Below are positions 48,357 through 60,430 of a stretch of DNA of 64,000 nucleotides, one piece after another. The notes beneath the pieces are model-generated. The model was given only the letters and a program-made list of their open reading frames with translations, did not search any database and had not been told where the DNA came from. This DNA is from Laburnicola sp. R22_1 (Eukaryota; Ascomycota; Dothideomycetes; Pleosporales; Didymosphaeriaceae), in the NCBI GenBank assembly GCA_014281115.1, contig JACONQ010000010.1, positions 1,984,001 through 2,048,000 on the forward strand, given 5' to 3'. Both the position numbers and the translations under genes were made by a program. Numbering within the stretch: the first letter of the stretch is position 1; each line of letters starts with the position of its first letter.

Positions 48357-50606
48357 TTTAAGACTACAACACTAAAAAACGCGTCAGTATAGGCCCTCAC
48401 ATGTTTCACGATAGCCTCACCTGAAATACCGATTTTTTCACAAGTGGAATGCACCTTTGTCACGATTATAACCGCGAAGTACGCGTTTTGGGTAGGAAAA
48501 CGGAGAATCACGGTATTTTCGCCAACTGCCAAGCATATCCCTAACTTTTGCACCTAACAAATTAGTCCTAAGTATCAATTAGTAATTAGCATTTAGCTCT
48601 TCTCTTTTGTTAAGCTGCCATCCTTGTAGCTGTGAAAGTCTATTGCGACTTGTTCTCCTAGTCCTTTATTAATAGGTTGTGGTGTTTAGCAGATCAACCT
48701 CTTAGATTTGGCTTGTCCGCAGGCGTCGCACTGTACTATGGTAATGCCTTTAATCCGCACCCCCTTAGATTGCTGCACTAGGGCCTAGATGCCCTAGTCG
48801 CTTATGCCATCGCAGTGCGTCTGCCTTTTGCGGGGATCTCTTAGTGCGTAAGGTGATTCTGTGGGTGTGGAAGGTTGCCTGTTCTATTAGTTCTAGTTAG
48901 TATTCTAGAACCTATTAGTTATAGAGCTCTTGTAGTTTAGCAATAACTGTGTTGTCTGCTCGCTTTAGGCTTGTGGGTTCTAATTTAGTATCCTACTATA
49001 GCCCTTAATGCCGTAGTATCCTAAAAGACACTAGGTTGCATAAAAGGTCTGGGCAATAGGCCACATTATTAAGGCATAGTATTCGCCATCTAGTTAGGCC
49101 CTTTAGTTTAAGGTAAACCGTGCCATATCCTTTAACCTATATTTGTGTATTTTTAGCCCATATAAAGTCTCTAGGCGATAGAGGGCAAAATAAGACAAAT
49201 CGATTAAGGTCGTTCGCAATGTGGCAGGTGGTACCTAAATTAAGGATCGAGGAGTATTGTAGTGAGTAGCTTGTAGAATCGGATTGATATAATGCCGCAT
49301 TAAAGCTGGCTCGAATAGTAGAAATTTTCTATCCATCTAGTCAATTATTATTAATCTTAGGAGTAGGGGTATGTGAATTCTTAATTTGTAGGGTTTGAGA
49401 CCTTAGTCTCTTTACCTTCCTTATCTCCTCTTATAGATCTAAATTATTTCTAATCCTATATTGTACTATGTCTATAAAGCCAGGTTGTGGCCTAAACCAC
49501 TCTAGTGCATATTCTAGATATGCGTAGAAGTAGTCTTTTAGACTATGCCTTTGTCTATAAGCAAAGCATTTTCTACCTTTAACTGTCGTTGTATCCTCTA
49601 TTAAGGACTGCTTAGATATAGTACTTTAACCAACGGGTTGTTTTTATTAAGGTCTCCCCCGTCTACGTTAGTTATTTGTAGAAGATGGCGCGTCTTTAGC
49701 AGCGTAAGAGGCGTCCCTATTAGTGCCTAGGGTGGATGCACTACTAGTAGTAAGAGATGGCTCACTAGTAGTAAAGGCGCCCCTATACTATTTGCCCTTA
49801 ATTAGGTGGAGTATTGCTATATATTCTTAGAAGCGTTTTATTATCTCCTTCCTTATTATATCTGCGTCTTAGCGTCTAGTTTCTTAAAAGGACACGCCTT
49901 AGGTAGGAGCAGTCTTTATAATCGCAGTTAGGAAGTCCTTTATAGTATTATGGATTAATTATACTTTGGCAACATTGTTTATCTCTACTTCTATAGTCGC
50001 CTAATTATACTTAGTTAGCTAGGTATCCTAGTTTAAGGGTTGTCTTATTAGCTTAAGAGCCTGTAGGTATTGTGCTCTCGCTCTATCCCACTTGTCTTCC
50101 TTATTAACGCCTACTGTCTGCGTTAGAGATTTAATCTATTGCCAAATCTACTCTCTAGACTTATAGTAGTTATGTTGCAGGTGTTGCGACACAGTTAATT
50201 AGATATAGATAACTACTTTCTTAAGACTTGTTCTCTTCTTTTAGTATTTCTTATCCTTAATCTTATAGTCCTTAAGCTATATCTTATAGAACTTAATATC
50301 CTCCTTATATGCCTTAAGGCCTAAGTTTAATAGCTCTAATAGGCGCGTTAGAGGGTTTTGTTAATTATCGTCGTTTACGCGGATAATTAGCTAGTAACTC
50401 GCTATTTCTAGCGGCGACGGCGGTGTCGGCTTTTCGCGTGGGAGTTTGGCTCCATCTAGATTAATAATAGGCTATATATACATTAGCTTACATCGCGCTT
50501 TTAGCTACTACAGCTATAGTGTATAGTTAGTGTAATTGGTTAACATGATTGTTAAGTCGCGAAGCGTTAACAGCGACATTGTCTTTTCTTAGGGTCGATT
50601 AAGGCA

Positions 50607-50620
50607 GTAAGACTCTTAAT
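50607..50620 (-). promoter_or_regulatory. Primer-binding site of the truncated copia
   Basis: On the minus strand it reads ATTAAGAGTCTTAC immediately after the LTR, the same tRNA-Lys anticodon-arm match as in the two other copias. Confidence 0.65.
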
Positions 50621-50782
50621 TATTAGATTTAAGCACTATTTAAGCTTATTAAGATAGGGGGTCTAATAGATAAGATGGATAAATAGTTGTATTATATGTT
50701 CGTAACTTATTCGCTTAAGGTCTAATTGAGAGGGTAGAGCCAACCACGTACTCTTATTTAGTAACACGGCTCTAATCTAACA
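50621..50782 (-). repeat. 5' LTR of the truncated copia
   Basis: 162 bp with short inverted ends: TATTAGATT (TG expected) on the left and AATCTAACA on the right. It is followed directly by repeat family C at CTAAGGTGCGG. Confidence 0.75.
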
Positions 50783-50916
50783 CTAAGGTGCGGCTCCTTC
50801 GCTTATATTATATTATCCTTTTAGAACTAGCGCGATTACTAAGCGAGGTCCTAAGCGAGGCTACGTATATAGCCTGCCTATATACCTACCTTATGTGGGT
50901 ATCGCTACTATCTTAT
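50783..50916. repeat. Repeat family C, left half of the interrupted copy
   Basis: Matches 27417-27553. It is broken after ACTATCTTAT by the copia element and continues at 56361. Confidence 0.82.
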
Positions 50917-51234
50917 TGTTAGGTACGTAAGTATCTTTGATGAGATGAGATGAAAGTGATGGATTTGATGATGAATTGATTGTCGAGTGATCTCTGTCGG
51001 AGAAGCTTAGCTATCGTACGCAATATCTATCTAGCGCTAAGACGCACTAGTAATAGTGCGGAGTAGTGTAACAGTAGTACGCCAGTCTCCTTTGTGTATT
51101 TCACAGTGATCTTACAGTGAAATCACTGTAAGTTACACTAACTGTTGTTATAAGGAGACTATGTGATCGGACGCACGTAACTACTGGATTTCACAGTGAA
51201 ATCACAGTGATTTCTAGTGACCTGATATCTGACA
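50917..51234 (-). repeat. 3' LTR of the 50917-56360 copia
   Basis: TGTTAGGTACG... to ...ATATCTGACA. It contains clustered inverted repeats built on CACTGTGA: TTACAGTGA..TCACTGTAA (about 51110-51132) and GATTTCAC.GTGAAATC (about 51187-51203). On the element's strand the tract GCTAAGGGGGTG (51235-51246) lies just upstream. Confidence 0.95.
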
Positions 51235-54200
51235 CACCCCCTTAGCTTGGATCCTTAGAGGGCTAAGCTGAACTATCTCTTGCGTAGTTGTACTATTGCT
51301 TATAGTTTAAAAGCTTCTATCCTGTCTTCTAACTTGTTAAGGTTGGCCTCTTGGTTAGTAATCCTTTCCCTGACGTCTTTAAGTCCTAGTTGATTCAAGA
51401 ACTTAGTTTATGTGGCGGCTAGCAGAGCTTTTGTAAGACTATCTGCTGCCATTTCTTCTAATTGCTAGTACTGGACTTTGATAGCTCCACGTACTACTTC
51501 TTGTCGAAGCTAATAATTGTGTATGTTGATATGCCTAAGCTTAGTTTGCAATTTGGCGATTTCCTTAGTAACAAGTCGAATAGTTTGTTGGTTATCGCAA
51601 TTGATGGTAATTGTTAATAGCGACAGTTTAATCTTAAGTTTATTAATTAACTAAGCTGTAAACAGTGCCTCTTTTGCAACTTGTGAAAGTGCTAGCAACT
51701 TAGCTTTAGTTGTCAAAGTAGTGATAGTGTCTTGTTTGTTTGCCTTCTAGGCGACAAGGCCACTAAACAATTTAATAATATACCCCTGTGAGCTCTTTCT
51801 ATTAAGGGTGTTGTCTGCAAACAACGCGTCGCTTACAACCTCGTAAGTGTCTGCTCCTCTAAATCGTAGCCCTAGTGATCGGGTGGATGATAGGTATAGC
51901 AGTACGCGGTTGGCGGCGTTGTGATGGTTGTCGCTGGGGTTTAAAAGGAAGCGCGATAATTAGGAGCTTGCAAAAGCTATGTTTGGGCGCGTAGTTACTG
52001 TAGCGTAGAGGATTAATCCCACCTTCCGCTGGTACTAATTGATTTCCGCTATTGTGGTGAGTCCTTCTTAAGGTAATAGTTCGACTGCTAATATTGGGGT
52101 ATTGTGTTTAAGGTTGCGTTAGTCGATTAGACAACTAATCTTGTCTATGTAGGACCTCTGTGATAACTAGAGTTGCCTGTTGGCACAGTCTTTAATAACT
52201 TTAATGCCTAGGAACCACTGTAGATCGTTACTACTAGTTAGGGTAAACTTTATACCTATCTTTTTTATTACTGCATTAGCAGCGTGCTTTTAATCTTTTA
52301 AGTATGCGACAATGAGGTCGTCTACATAGAAGAAGATGATAATGCTGTCTTTAATTATATAGTAAGGTTCGTGCGGGACTGCGGTAAAACCAAGATCCTT
52401 AAGCGCACTAGTGAATTCTCTCTGCCATAGTAGTGGTAAGATGCGTAAGCTATACAGTGCCTTGTGCAACTGTAGGATGGTGCCTCTTTAGGTATAACCT
52501 TGGGGCATCCGTATGTAGATTTCTCTGTCCAGGTTTGCGTAGACGAAGGCGTTAGTAACGTTGTACTGGCTTAGCTCTAGGTTAAACTGAGCCGCTATTA
52601 ACATAAGCAGGCGAAATAATCTACCTGCGAGTGTTGCGGCATAGGTATCCTGTGTAGTGAGATAGCGTTGTTAATCTTCGCGCACTACTAGCCTTGCCTT
52701 ACACTTCTATAATCTGTAATGTTTATTAAGTTTGTAGGTATATACCCATATACAGTTAAGAATCTAGTGACCGCGTGATCGCACTAAGGCTGCGGGCACC
52801 TCGCTCTAAGACCTTATTTCTTTGTCACTTTGTAGATAGGATCGCTCGGCATCCTTCCACATTTTAAATAACGGATGATTATCTATCTAGGTTCTGCATA
52901 ATAGAGGTTCTGGCAATTAACTTTAATAGGGTTTCTTGCCTGCTGCGAGTATGCAATTAAATTAAGCTTTGTTAAGTGGCTTCCCCTTGTATTTGCCTCT
53001 ACTTCCTGCGAGTGTACTTGTAAGGAAGGCGGCTGCCTATAGCATAGCGCGTTAATCTGGCTGTGGTGTTCCTATGGGTAATTTTTCAATTTGGTCCTGT
53101 TCGAAACTTACTATTAATTAGGCAAGTAGTGCGATAGGCGGAGGTGTCTCTGGTGGTGTTGGGTAGGTGTAATTAATCTTCCTCCCTTAATAGTACCCTG
53201 GAGCACCCTTGTCCTCCTTGTAAGAGTTAATAATCGACTTATCCTCGTAGAAAGACTTTGTATTTTTATGTTCTGGTGGTAAGGGCGGTAGCTCCACTAT
53301 TTGGGTCCATGCAGCAATCTCTTTAGTAGTGCTGTGCATAAGGTTGTCTAATAGGTCTTCTTGTTTACCTAAGAACACTTGATTTTCGTTAAAGATAATG
53401 TCGCGTGTGCTAATAACTTTGTTAAGTGGAGGTATCTATACTCTTTAGATGTTTGTTAATTAATAGCCCACTAGGTAACCAACCCATGCCTTTGGGTCGA
53501 GCCTTTAGAGCTTGCTCTTGCCGCGTTTTGTATTGTTAGTCAAGGCAAAAGCTTTATAGCCGTAGGCTCTAAGGTGAGCCTGGTTTAGTTTCTTTAGTTA
53601 GGTGACAATGCTGTTTTGGTAGGCAACTGTTGTAAAAAATACTTTGTATAGTAATTGCCATTAATTAGCGTAGTTTGGCGTTTAATTATACAGGTATACG
53701 GCCGCTTGTGTGATTTCTGGCCATAGTGTCTAGGGGAGGTTGGCGTCAAGTCGCATTGCACGTCTCTTTTCCTTAATTACACCCCCTAAGCGTTCAGCCC
53801 CTCTATTTTGAGCTTGGGTATCGGGTGCTGAAGGCTTAATAACAACCCCTTTATTAACACACCACCTGTGAACGTCTTGTTTAACTAAGAAAATCTTATT
53901 GTTAGATTCGATAACTTTTATAGTTACCTTAAACTGTACTTTTATAAATAGTACAAATTCCTTTAGCAGCTTAATAATTGTTCGTGCTGGTTAATTGTCT
54001 TTAAGGTAGAAGTCCCAAGCTATGCCTAAGAAATAATTGGAGATGAGCATTATACTCTTTTTGCCAGTTAAGCTCTTATCTTTAAAGTTGTGAAAGTCTA
54101 TAGCGACTCTCTCTCCTGGGCTATTGTTAATTTGTCTAGCCTAACGTCTAATTTGTTGCCTAAGCTTTGATCTGCTGCAAGCGTTGTATTGGATCGTGGT

Positions 54201-56006
54201 TAACCCTTTAATACGTACCCCTTCACTGTGATTCACTGTGTGCTCCAGTGCCTGAGGGCCTAGGTGGCCTAGTTGTTTATGCCATGTGATGGCGTTTACC
54301 TTCTGCGCTCGTCGTGCGGTGCGCGAGGTAAATTTGTGTGTAGCGTACGTACTATTAATCGTGGTACAAGTTAATTTTGATGTTGGTATGAACTCTAGTA
54401 CCTATTAATCGTAGATTTCTTAGAGTTCGGCCAGGATCGTATTGTCTCGTCTCCTGATTGTTGTTAGGTCTAACTTAGTGTCCCACTAGAGGCCTTGCCT
54501 TTAGAGTAATTCGAAGGACACTAGGTTGCAAAGTAGACTAGGATAGTAGGCGACGTTGTCTAACCTTACTAAGCAATTTCCCTCCTTACTCTTAATGTGA
54601 AGATGGACACTCCTATATCCCCTTATCCATGCTTGTGATAATCCCGCCCATACGAAGTCTCCTAGCAACGGTGGTTGCTATGAGATAAAGCGATTAATGT
54701 TATTAAAGATGTGGCAGGTTGTGCCAGAATTAAGGATTGCGGAGTCACGTAGTGGGTATGTGCTTGGGTCTAAGTGGTAGGAGGCTGCAATAGTATTAAA
54801 GCTTGCTAAGAGGATAGTGATTTGTCTACTATCTAGTTATTCATTGTTAGTAATCTTAGTAATTTGAGTTAGAGTAGGGGTCTTTAATTGTTTAATCTTT
54901 GGTGTCTGTGACTTTTAATACTTTACGGATCTTATGCGCTCTATAAGTATAGGGTTATTCTCCAACCTGTATATTATAACCGCCTCTATAGTAGGCTTTA
55001 GTTTGAACTATTTAGGTTGTTTGTTGGGGAATGTGTAAAAGCAGTCTTTTAGACTATAGCGTTGTTCACAAGCAGGGCACTTAAGGTTTAATCCCTCTTG
55101 GCCTCCAACTGCCGTTGGCTCATCGTTAGTGACTCGTACGGACTGCTTAGATTTGGCTTTAGGGCTAGCTTTATTAGCGCGTGATCTGCCTCGCTTGGGT
55201 GATGCTGCTTCATCCACAGGTTGGGCGTCCCCAGCTGCGGCCATTTGTTCTCGGAAGAGTTTCACCATCTCTTTTCTATTAACGGTCTTGTCCTTACTTC
55301 CGTGTTGCAGGAAGGTCGTAACCTATTGGGATGCGACATTAGTGACCGCTTTTATGAAATCTTGTTTAACTAAGTCTAGCTCCCAAAGCTCTAACACACG
55401 ATTGTACTCAGCTTCTGTAGCCGCATAATCGTACTTAGCGAGCCAGGTGTACTATAAACCGACTAATCTCATTGGTTTGAGAGCGTCTTAGTACCTAATC
55501 CTTGCTCTTCTTTGTTTATTGTGTTAGTTAACCCCAACTGTTTTCGTGAGGTTCTTAATCTATTGTCTAATTAATTCACCTAGGGTGCAGCAATTGGACT
55601 GTAAATGTGCCGAGGTGGTGGTTTGAATGAGAATAACCAGCTTATCTAGGTTCTCCTTCTCCTGTTCGTACTTTCGATCTAGGAGCTTGTAGATTTCAAG
55701 TTAATTCTTATAGAAATCGGTATCGATTTTGTACGCCTTTTCGCCAGCCGGCGATAGGTGCGATGGTAGCGATGGACGGGCGTTGTTAGTGTTTCCGTTG
55801 ACGAAAGCGGGAGCTGGTTAATAGGCACCAATATTTGGTGCGACTGGCATGACCAGTTCTGCCATTAGTTTATTGTTAAGGGATGGGTTAATAAGATCCT
55901 ATGCTTTTAACGACTGGGCTTGGGCATTAATTTGCCTCAGCCATAGTGTGTAGTTCGAGTAATCGGTTAGGATCACTATAGGATCCCTAAGTGTTAATAG
56001 AGATAT
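51235..56006 (-). pseudogene. Ty1/copia gag-pol of the 50917-56360 element
   Basis: One frame of about 1,590 codons on the minus strand. Initiation corresponds to ATA at 56004-56006, probably a mutated ATG (SLLTLRDPIVILTDY follows). Gag is mostly open: 55008-55268 is its C-terminal stretch, ending in the zinc knuckle CPACEQRYSLKDC with Tyr where His is expected. Then protease; integrase zinc domain with WHKQLGHLGPQALEH; core with IDFH (first Asp kept), ESNNK (second Asp now Asn) and NRGAERLGG (Glu kept); a linker open at 53187-53378; reverse transcriptase with intact YVDD at 52317-52328 in IIFFYVDDLIVAY; and RNase H ending ADSLTKALLAAT near 51420. It has only scattered TAG/TAA stops, far fewer than its relatives. 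Confidence 0.93.
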
Positions 56007-56028
56007 AATTTTTAGTTTAATTAAGGCA

Positions 56029-56042
56029 GTAAGACTCTTAAT
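56029..56042 (-). promoter_or_regulatory. Primer-binding site of the 50917-56360 copia
   Basis: On the minus strand, ATTAAGAGTCTTAC directly after the LTR end TCTGACA. The tRNA-Lys(CUU) anticodon-arm complement covers at least the first ten bases. Confidence 0.68.
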
Positions 56043-56360
56043 TGTCAGATACGTAAGTATCTTTAATGAGATGAGATGAAAGTGATGGATTTAATAATGA
56101 ATTGATTGTCGAGTGATCTCTGTTAGAGAAGCTCAGCTATCGTACGCAATATCTATCTAGCGCTAAGACGCACTAGTAATAGTGCGGAGTAGTGTAATAG
56201 TAGTACGCCAGTCTCCTTTGTGTATTTCACAGTGATCTTATAGTGAAATCACTGTAAGTTACACTAACTGTTGTCATAAGAAGACTATGTGATCGGACGC
56301 ACGTGACTACTAGATTTCACAGTGAAATCACAGTGATTTCCAGTGACCTAATATCTAACA
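56043..56360 (-). repeat. 5' LTR of the 50917-56360 copia
   Basis: TGTCAGATACG... to ...ATATCTAACA, 318 bp, the same length as its partner. It carries the same CACTGTGA-type inverted repeats, so they lie upstream of or within the promoter of the element. Confidence 0.95.
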
Positions 56361-56440
56361 CTTATATTTAAATTCTAATATCTACTATTATCTTATATAT
56401 CGTGTAATAACCTCTATAATACTCTTATAGTAACTAATTA
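56361..56440. repeat. Repeat family C, right half of the interrupted copy
   Basis: CTTATATTTAAATTCTAATATCTACTATTATCTTATATA continues the left half at 50783-50916 and matches 27548-27635. Confidence 0.78.
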
Positions 56441-57590
56441 ATTGCGATGCAAATAGTATAGAGCTATGCGCTAGTTAGTTTATAACAACTTTCTATAATA
56501 TATTAAATAATAGAGAAAATTAAGTGTTTGTATGCACCTCTCTATAAAGCCTTTAATATTTCTAAGGCTAAACTAGAAGACTATATAAATAAGAAGAATA
56601 TTCTTTAGATAGCTATTAAAGCTATTAATAATACTATAGGCCTAGATAGTCTTATATCTATACTACTAGTTTTTAGCGCATATTCTAAAATTAGTATAAA
56701 CTTTTTCTATTATGTAATATTATTATATGTGCAAATACTATATAAAAGGTAATAAAAATACTATAAAAAATAAAATAAGGCTAATATTAATTATGTGCTA
56801 AATATCTATAATAGTTTACTAGCTACGTATAAAGTTCTTAAACTTCTACTTAGATCTAAGGTTATAGTCTAGAGAGAGAAAGGTAGATAAATAGGCCTAT
56901 ATAAGATTAAGAGTATTAAGAATAAAAATATAATTCTTAATTTAAAGAGTAGTTTAGTAACATTTTGCTATATATAGATTAAGCTATACTATTACTAAAA
57001 AGATTATACTCTCCTACTATTATATAAAGTAGATACTATTACCCCTATATAAAGAAATTCTCTAGAAAAGAGAAAAAATTGCTCCCTAAAAAAGAATACT
57101 ATATTTCTTACCTAGAAGGAGATAAGTACTTAGGAACTATTTCTAAAGCTCTATATAAAAGATATAATTATAATACCTAGAGCGCCTTTTAAAGAATTAA
57201 ATTATATAGAAATAAACACTCTTATCGCTAATAGTATATTTAAGATTCTTTTCTTTAACTAATCTAAGTATAAGAGTAGAATTTTTAATCTCCGCCTTAT
57301 ATAAGAAGTAAAAGGTAAGACTACTTAACTATATAAAAAGTTCTGTCTTGTGTTTACTAGCCATTCTAATAAGAAAAAAATATGATTTTTATTTAATTAC
57401 CTACTATTTAAAGATTAAGCTAGTAACTACTTCTTATATTAGAAGCAAGCTTTTAGGCAATATATAGAATATATTTTAAGCTAAGAAATATTACCTAGGC
57501 CTATATTAAGTCTACTAATAAGCTAAATTACACACTTTATACTAGACTACCTAAGAAACTATATTAAAGATCTTTATTGTGTAGAGATTC

Positions 57591-58340
57591 TAACTAAGGT
57601 TAAGTCCGCACTATATATAGAGAGGAGTAAAATAGAAGACACTATAACCTAGTATCTAGCACACAGTAGTAGTAACAAAATATATACAAAATAATAATAA
57701 TTTTATTATTAGTATTTTACACAATAGTATTATTAATAGTAGTTAATAGATAGTCTACTATCTGGCATAATTAAGTTATATATTATCTCTTAAATAGTGA
57801 ACTATTAGAGAGCTATAGTAGAGCTATATAGAGTTGCAACTATAGTTTACTATACGCATATTATATAAGTCTGCCTCTTGCAATATCTATAACGTCTAAA
57901 AATTCTTCCCCTTTAACATATATAATATTAAGCTGTTTAAATTTAACTCTTTAATATATATAGTAAGCTAGCTTTCTCGTATCCTAAAATTAAGTTGTCT
58001 AATACCTATAGTTAGACAGCTGCTAGAGAATTTAAAACTAGTATAGACAACTAGCTAGGCAATATTAGCTATCTAGCCTACCTATTGCAAAATATAGTTA
58101 AGGCAGGCCTGCTAGAGAACTAGATTAATTACACTATTCTAGAGGTTATAACTAATAATTTATTTAGGCTATATATTATCTTTACGTAACTCTAGATTCT
58201 TAAGTGTAAGACTATTCTTTTGTATAAAGGCCTAAGCGATAATATAGTAATATTTATATAATAATAATAGCTCTTTATATAATATAGTAGTCAGTTAAAT
58301 AGCTAGCCCAGAATTACGTAATATTATAAATTAATCCTAG
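57591..58340 (+). repeat. Repeat family A, copy 4 (inverted, internally deleted)
   Basis: The reverse complement of 3150-4390 but only about 750 bp long. About 400 bp spanning the residual reading frame are missing, while both ends are intact. It is inserted within the copia reverse transcriptase region. Confidence 0.85.
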
Positions 58341-58639
58341 GAGAGAACTAAAAACTATATATAAACTTTCTATAATATATAACCACTCTATAGTGTAGCT
58401 AAATTAGATCTTTACTAGTTTAAGACCTACTATAACCACTATAAAGAAAAAAACTTAGTATAAAGACTTTATTATATAACCTATATCTACTTATTACTAA
58501 TAAAGGAGAGTATACCTTTAGTATTACTAGCCTATAGATAAATAATATCCTTAGTATTGTTAATAAGAACTTTATATAAAGAGAACTTTAAGAGAAATTT
58601 TAATTATAGATATTATATAGTAATGTAATAGTTTATTAT

Positions 58640-59540
58640 TTATATCTTATTATAGATAATAGCAATTACCCTTAGGTTACTCTGCGTTGTGCTGCATTAC
58701 TATATACACACTCCTTTTATTTCTTTTATTACCTATCCTTTTAAAGAACTTAGCTATTATTATTATTATTACCAGCACATCTATATAGTATTATAGTAGT
58801 AATAAGGTAAAGGTACTAGTGCGTGTACCTCTTATTATTATTCTCTTTAATAGAAGTTAACTATTATTATTATTATTACGTAAGATTATAGTTAGCCCTA
58901 AAGTTCTTCTTTAGTAGGCAAAGGTTATAGAGCTTAGCTATATATATTGCGTTACTAGGTAACTACTTATATAGTAGCTATAGGCTAAGCTCCTTAAGTT
59001 AGAAAATTTAGAAATCTATCTATACCTAGCGTATATCTAGTAGGCCTCTTAGGTTCTATATACCTATTTTTTTAAATATGTCTTTTAGTATCTTAGTATA
59101 TTATAGTATTGCTACTTTATTAATATATATACCCTTTAGCTTAGCTGTTCTAGTAGGCGTAAAAGTAGGGCGCGTTAACTTCTTAAGCGTATACAAATTT
59201 AATATAGTAGGAATAGTAAGGTAGAAAATATAATAAGTAAGTAGCGTTGCTAAGAAGTATTTAAATCTATTATATAGACTTGCGGGAAGCTAATAGTAAA
59301 TAGTTCTACCTATAGTAACGCGTTATATATACTTACAGTATATAAGTATAGAGTAGTTACTAATATATATATAGGCATAGTGCACTAAACTAATATTACG
59401 TAATTAATAACTAAGCGTATATAATATACAATTACTATAGCTAGCTAACGTCCCTCTTAGTAAGAATAGCCTAATAAAAACGAATAAAAAAATATAAAGA
59501 GAAGAAGAAGAGCCAAAGAAAGTAGCCTTTAATGCAAAGA
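58640..59540. other. Unclassified segment inside the copia remnant
   Basis: Lies between reverse transcriptase and RNase H where about half its length would be expected, and does not read as copia. It contains TTATTATTATTATTA runs near 58755 and 58866 and slightly more TG/CA than its flanks. It is probably another insertion, but no TIR, LTR or coding signal is recognisable. Confidence 0.4.
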
Positions 59541-60430
59541 ATAAGACTATCCTTGCTAAAAATTAGCCTACTAAGTTTAATAGTAAAAGGATTTAGCTTA
59601 TATATAATATTATAGTTTTCATATAAAAAGGTTAAGCAAAAGGCCTTTATATGATTAATTCTAAAGATAAGAATATTGCTTAGAGATATTTTAAGCAGCG
59701 TGTAAAAGGCGCCTATATTGCATCTATATGCTAGCCAGAAGCTATATTTAATTTGTCTATTACTACTTAGACTATATTACTCTTATATAAAGATATTAAG
59801 GCATTAAATATATAAATCTAATAGCAGGTTAGTAATAGTAAGCGTAGTCTTATCTTTATACTATTAGATCTTTATTACGTAAAGCTATTTATCTTTACTA
59901 ATAGCTTATTTGCTAATAATAAGGACCTAAGCTTATAGTTAGGATTTCTAATCACTCTAGGTAATAAGTATTATATAGATAATAGTAATAACTTTAAGAT
60001 TCTAGCAAATATTATATACTAAAATTTAACTAAGTGTAAAAGAGTAATATGGAGTGTTCTTGCCAGTAAGCTATATAGTATAGTAGGAGGGTTTAATAAT
60101 ACTATTACTATTAGCATAATCCTTTAAAAGATTATACGCACGCTTAGTCTACTACTAATTCCTATAGTTATTTATATAGATTTAAAGTCTCTTTATAATT
60201 ACCTTATATACCTAGGAATTATAAATAAAAAGCGCCTTATAATTAATATTATATTACTCCGCAAATTGTATAAGCACTATAAGATCTCTAAGATTAGATA
60301 AATTAATAGAAAGAACAACCCTACTAATGCCTATATAAAGAAGGCCCTAAACTAGGCTCTAAAGCTTTTAATCTCTAGTAACACCTTAATAATCACTATT
60401 AAAGTATTAGTAGATTGCCTTAAGCCCGCC

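Larger units (their letters stand above)
45421..48562 (+). mobile_element. Tc1-like DNA transposon with two convergent genes
   Basis: 3,142 bp. Terminal inverted repeats of about 115-130 bp (45421-45540 and 48430-48562) share ATTTGTTAGGTGCAAAAGT, CGAAAATACCGTGATTCTC and CCCAAAACGCGTACTTCGCG. The composition is much less AT-rich than the surrounding copia. One half encodes a DD34E transposase on the plus strand, the other an unrelated protein on the minus strand, and the two genes overlap tail to tail by about 38 bp. Immediate flanks (AC on the left, TA on the right) do not give a clean TA duplication, so the very ends may be off by a few bases. Confidence 0.88.
43182..50579 (-). pseudogene. 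Ty1/copia gag-pol (truncated)
   Basis: Starts at ATG 50577-50579 on the minus strand (MSLLTLRDLTIMLTNYTNY), the ATG that is lost in the 50917 relative. Gag extends to about 49560, followed by a zinc-knuckle region, protease and integrase (interrupted by 45421-48562). Reverse transcriptase includes GVIIFFYIDNIIIAY at about 43735-43746, where the YVDD box has become YIDN. RNase H is cut off at 43182. Frame is largely maintained with many TAG/TAA stops. It is close to the 50917 and 28835 copias in gag, in the primer site and in the integrase region. Confidence 0.85.
43182..50782 (-). mobile_element. Left-truncated Ty1/copia retrotransposon, with a nested Tc1-like element
   Basis: The right LTR, primer site and a long minus-strand polyprotein are present. 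The left end stops abruptly inside RNase H at CACTAAACAG, corresponding to about 51765 of the better preserved relative. The 3' LTR is therefore missing, and no target duplication can be assigned. A 3,142-bp Tc1-like transposon lies inside the integrase-coding part. Confidence 0.85.
50917..56360 (-). mobile_element. Full-length Ty1/copia retrotransposon (best preserved)
   Basis: 5,444 bp with two 318-bp LTRs (50917-51234 and 56043-56360) that start TGT and end ACA. The 5-bp target duplication CTTAT lies at 50912-50916 and 56361-56365. Polypurine tract and primer site are both in place. The empty site is seen in the family C copy near 27553. The LTRs differ at about 17 positions, all transitions. 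Confidence 0.96.
56450..60430 (+). pseudogene. Ty1/copia pol remnant (plus strand), interrupted by family A
   Basis: The left part (56450-57585) holds the end of integrase and the start of reverse transcriptase, with a motif of the fungal copia type (FNSRLIQEVKGKTTQLYKKF, about 57270). After family A copy 4 it resumes at about 58350 with a further reverse transcriptase segment (FKTYYNHYKEKNL). A stretch at 58640-59540 does not fit. From about 59570 the C-terminal RNase H is clear: KGAYIASMCQPEAIFNLSI, KLFIFTNSLFANNKDLSLQ (Asp to Asn in TD), TKCKRVIQSVLASKLY and IYINLKSLYNYLIYLGI. Heavily mutated and non-functional. LTRs were not delimited. Confidence 0.82.

Noticed and set aside
55129..55428. 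Plus-strand open frame opposite the copia gag
   Set aside because: It is antisense to the gag and zinc-knuckle frame at 55008-55268, which has clear homologues in the two other copias.
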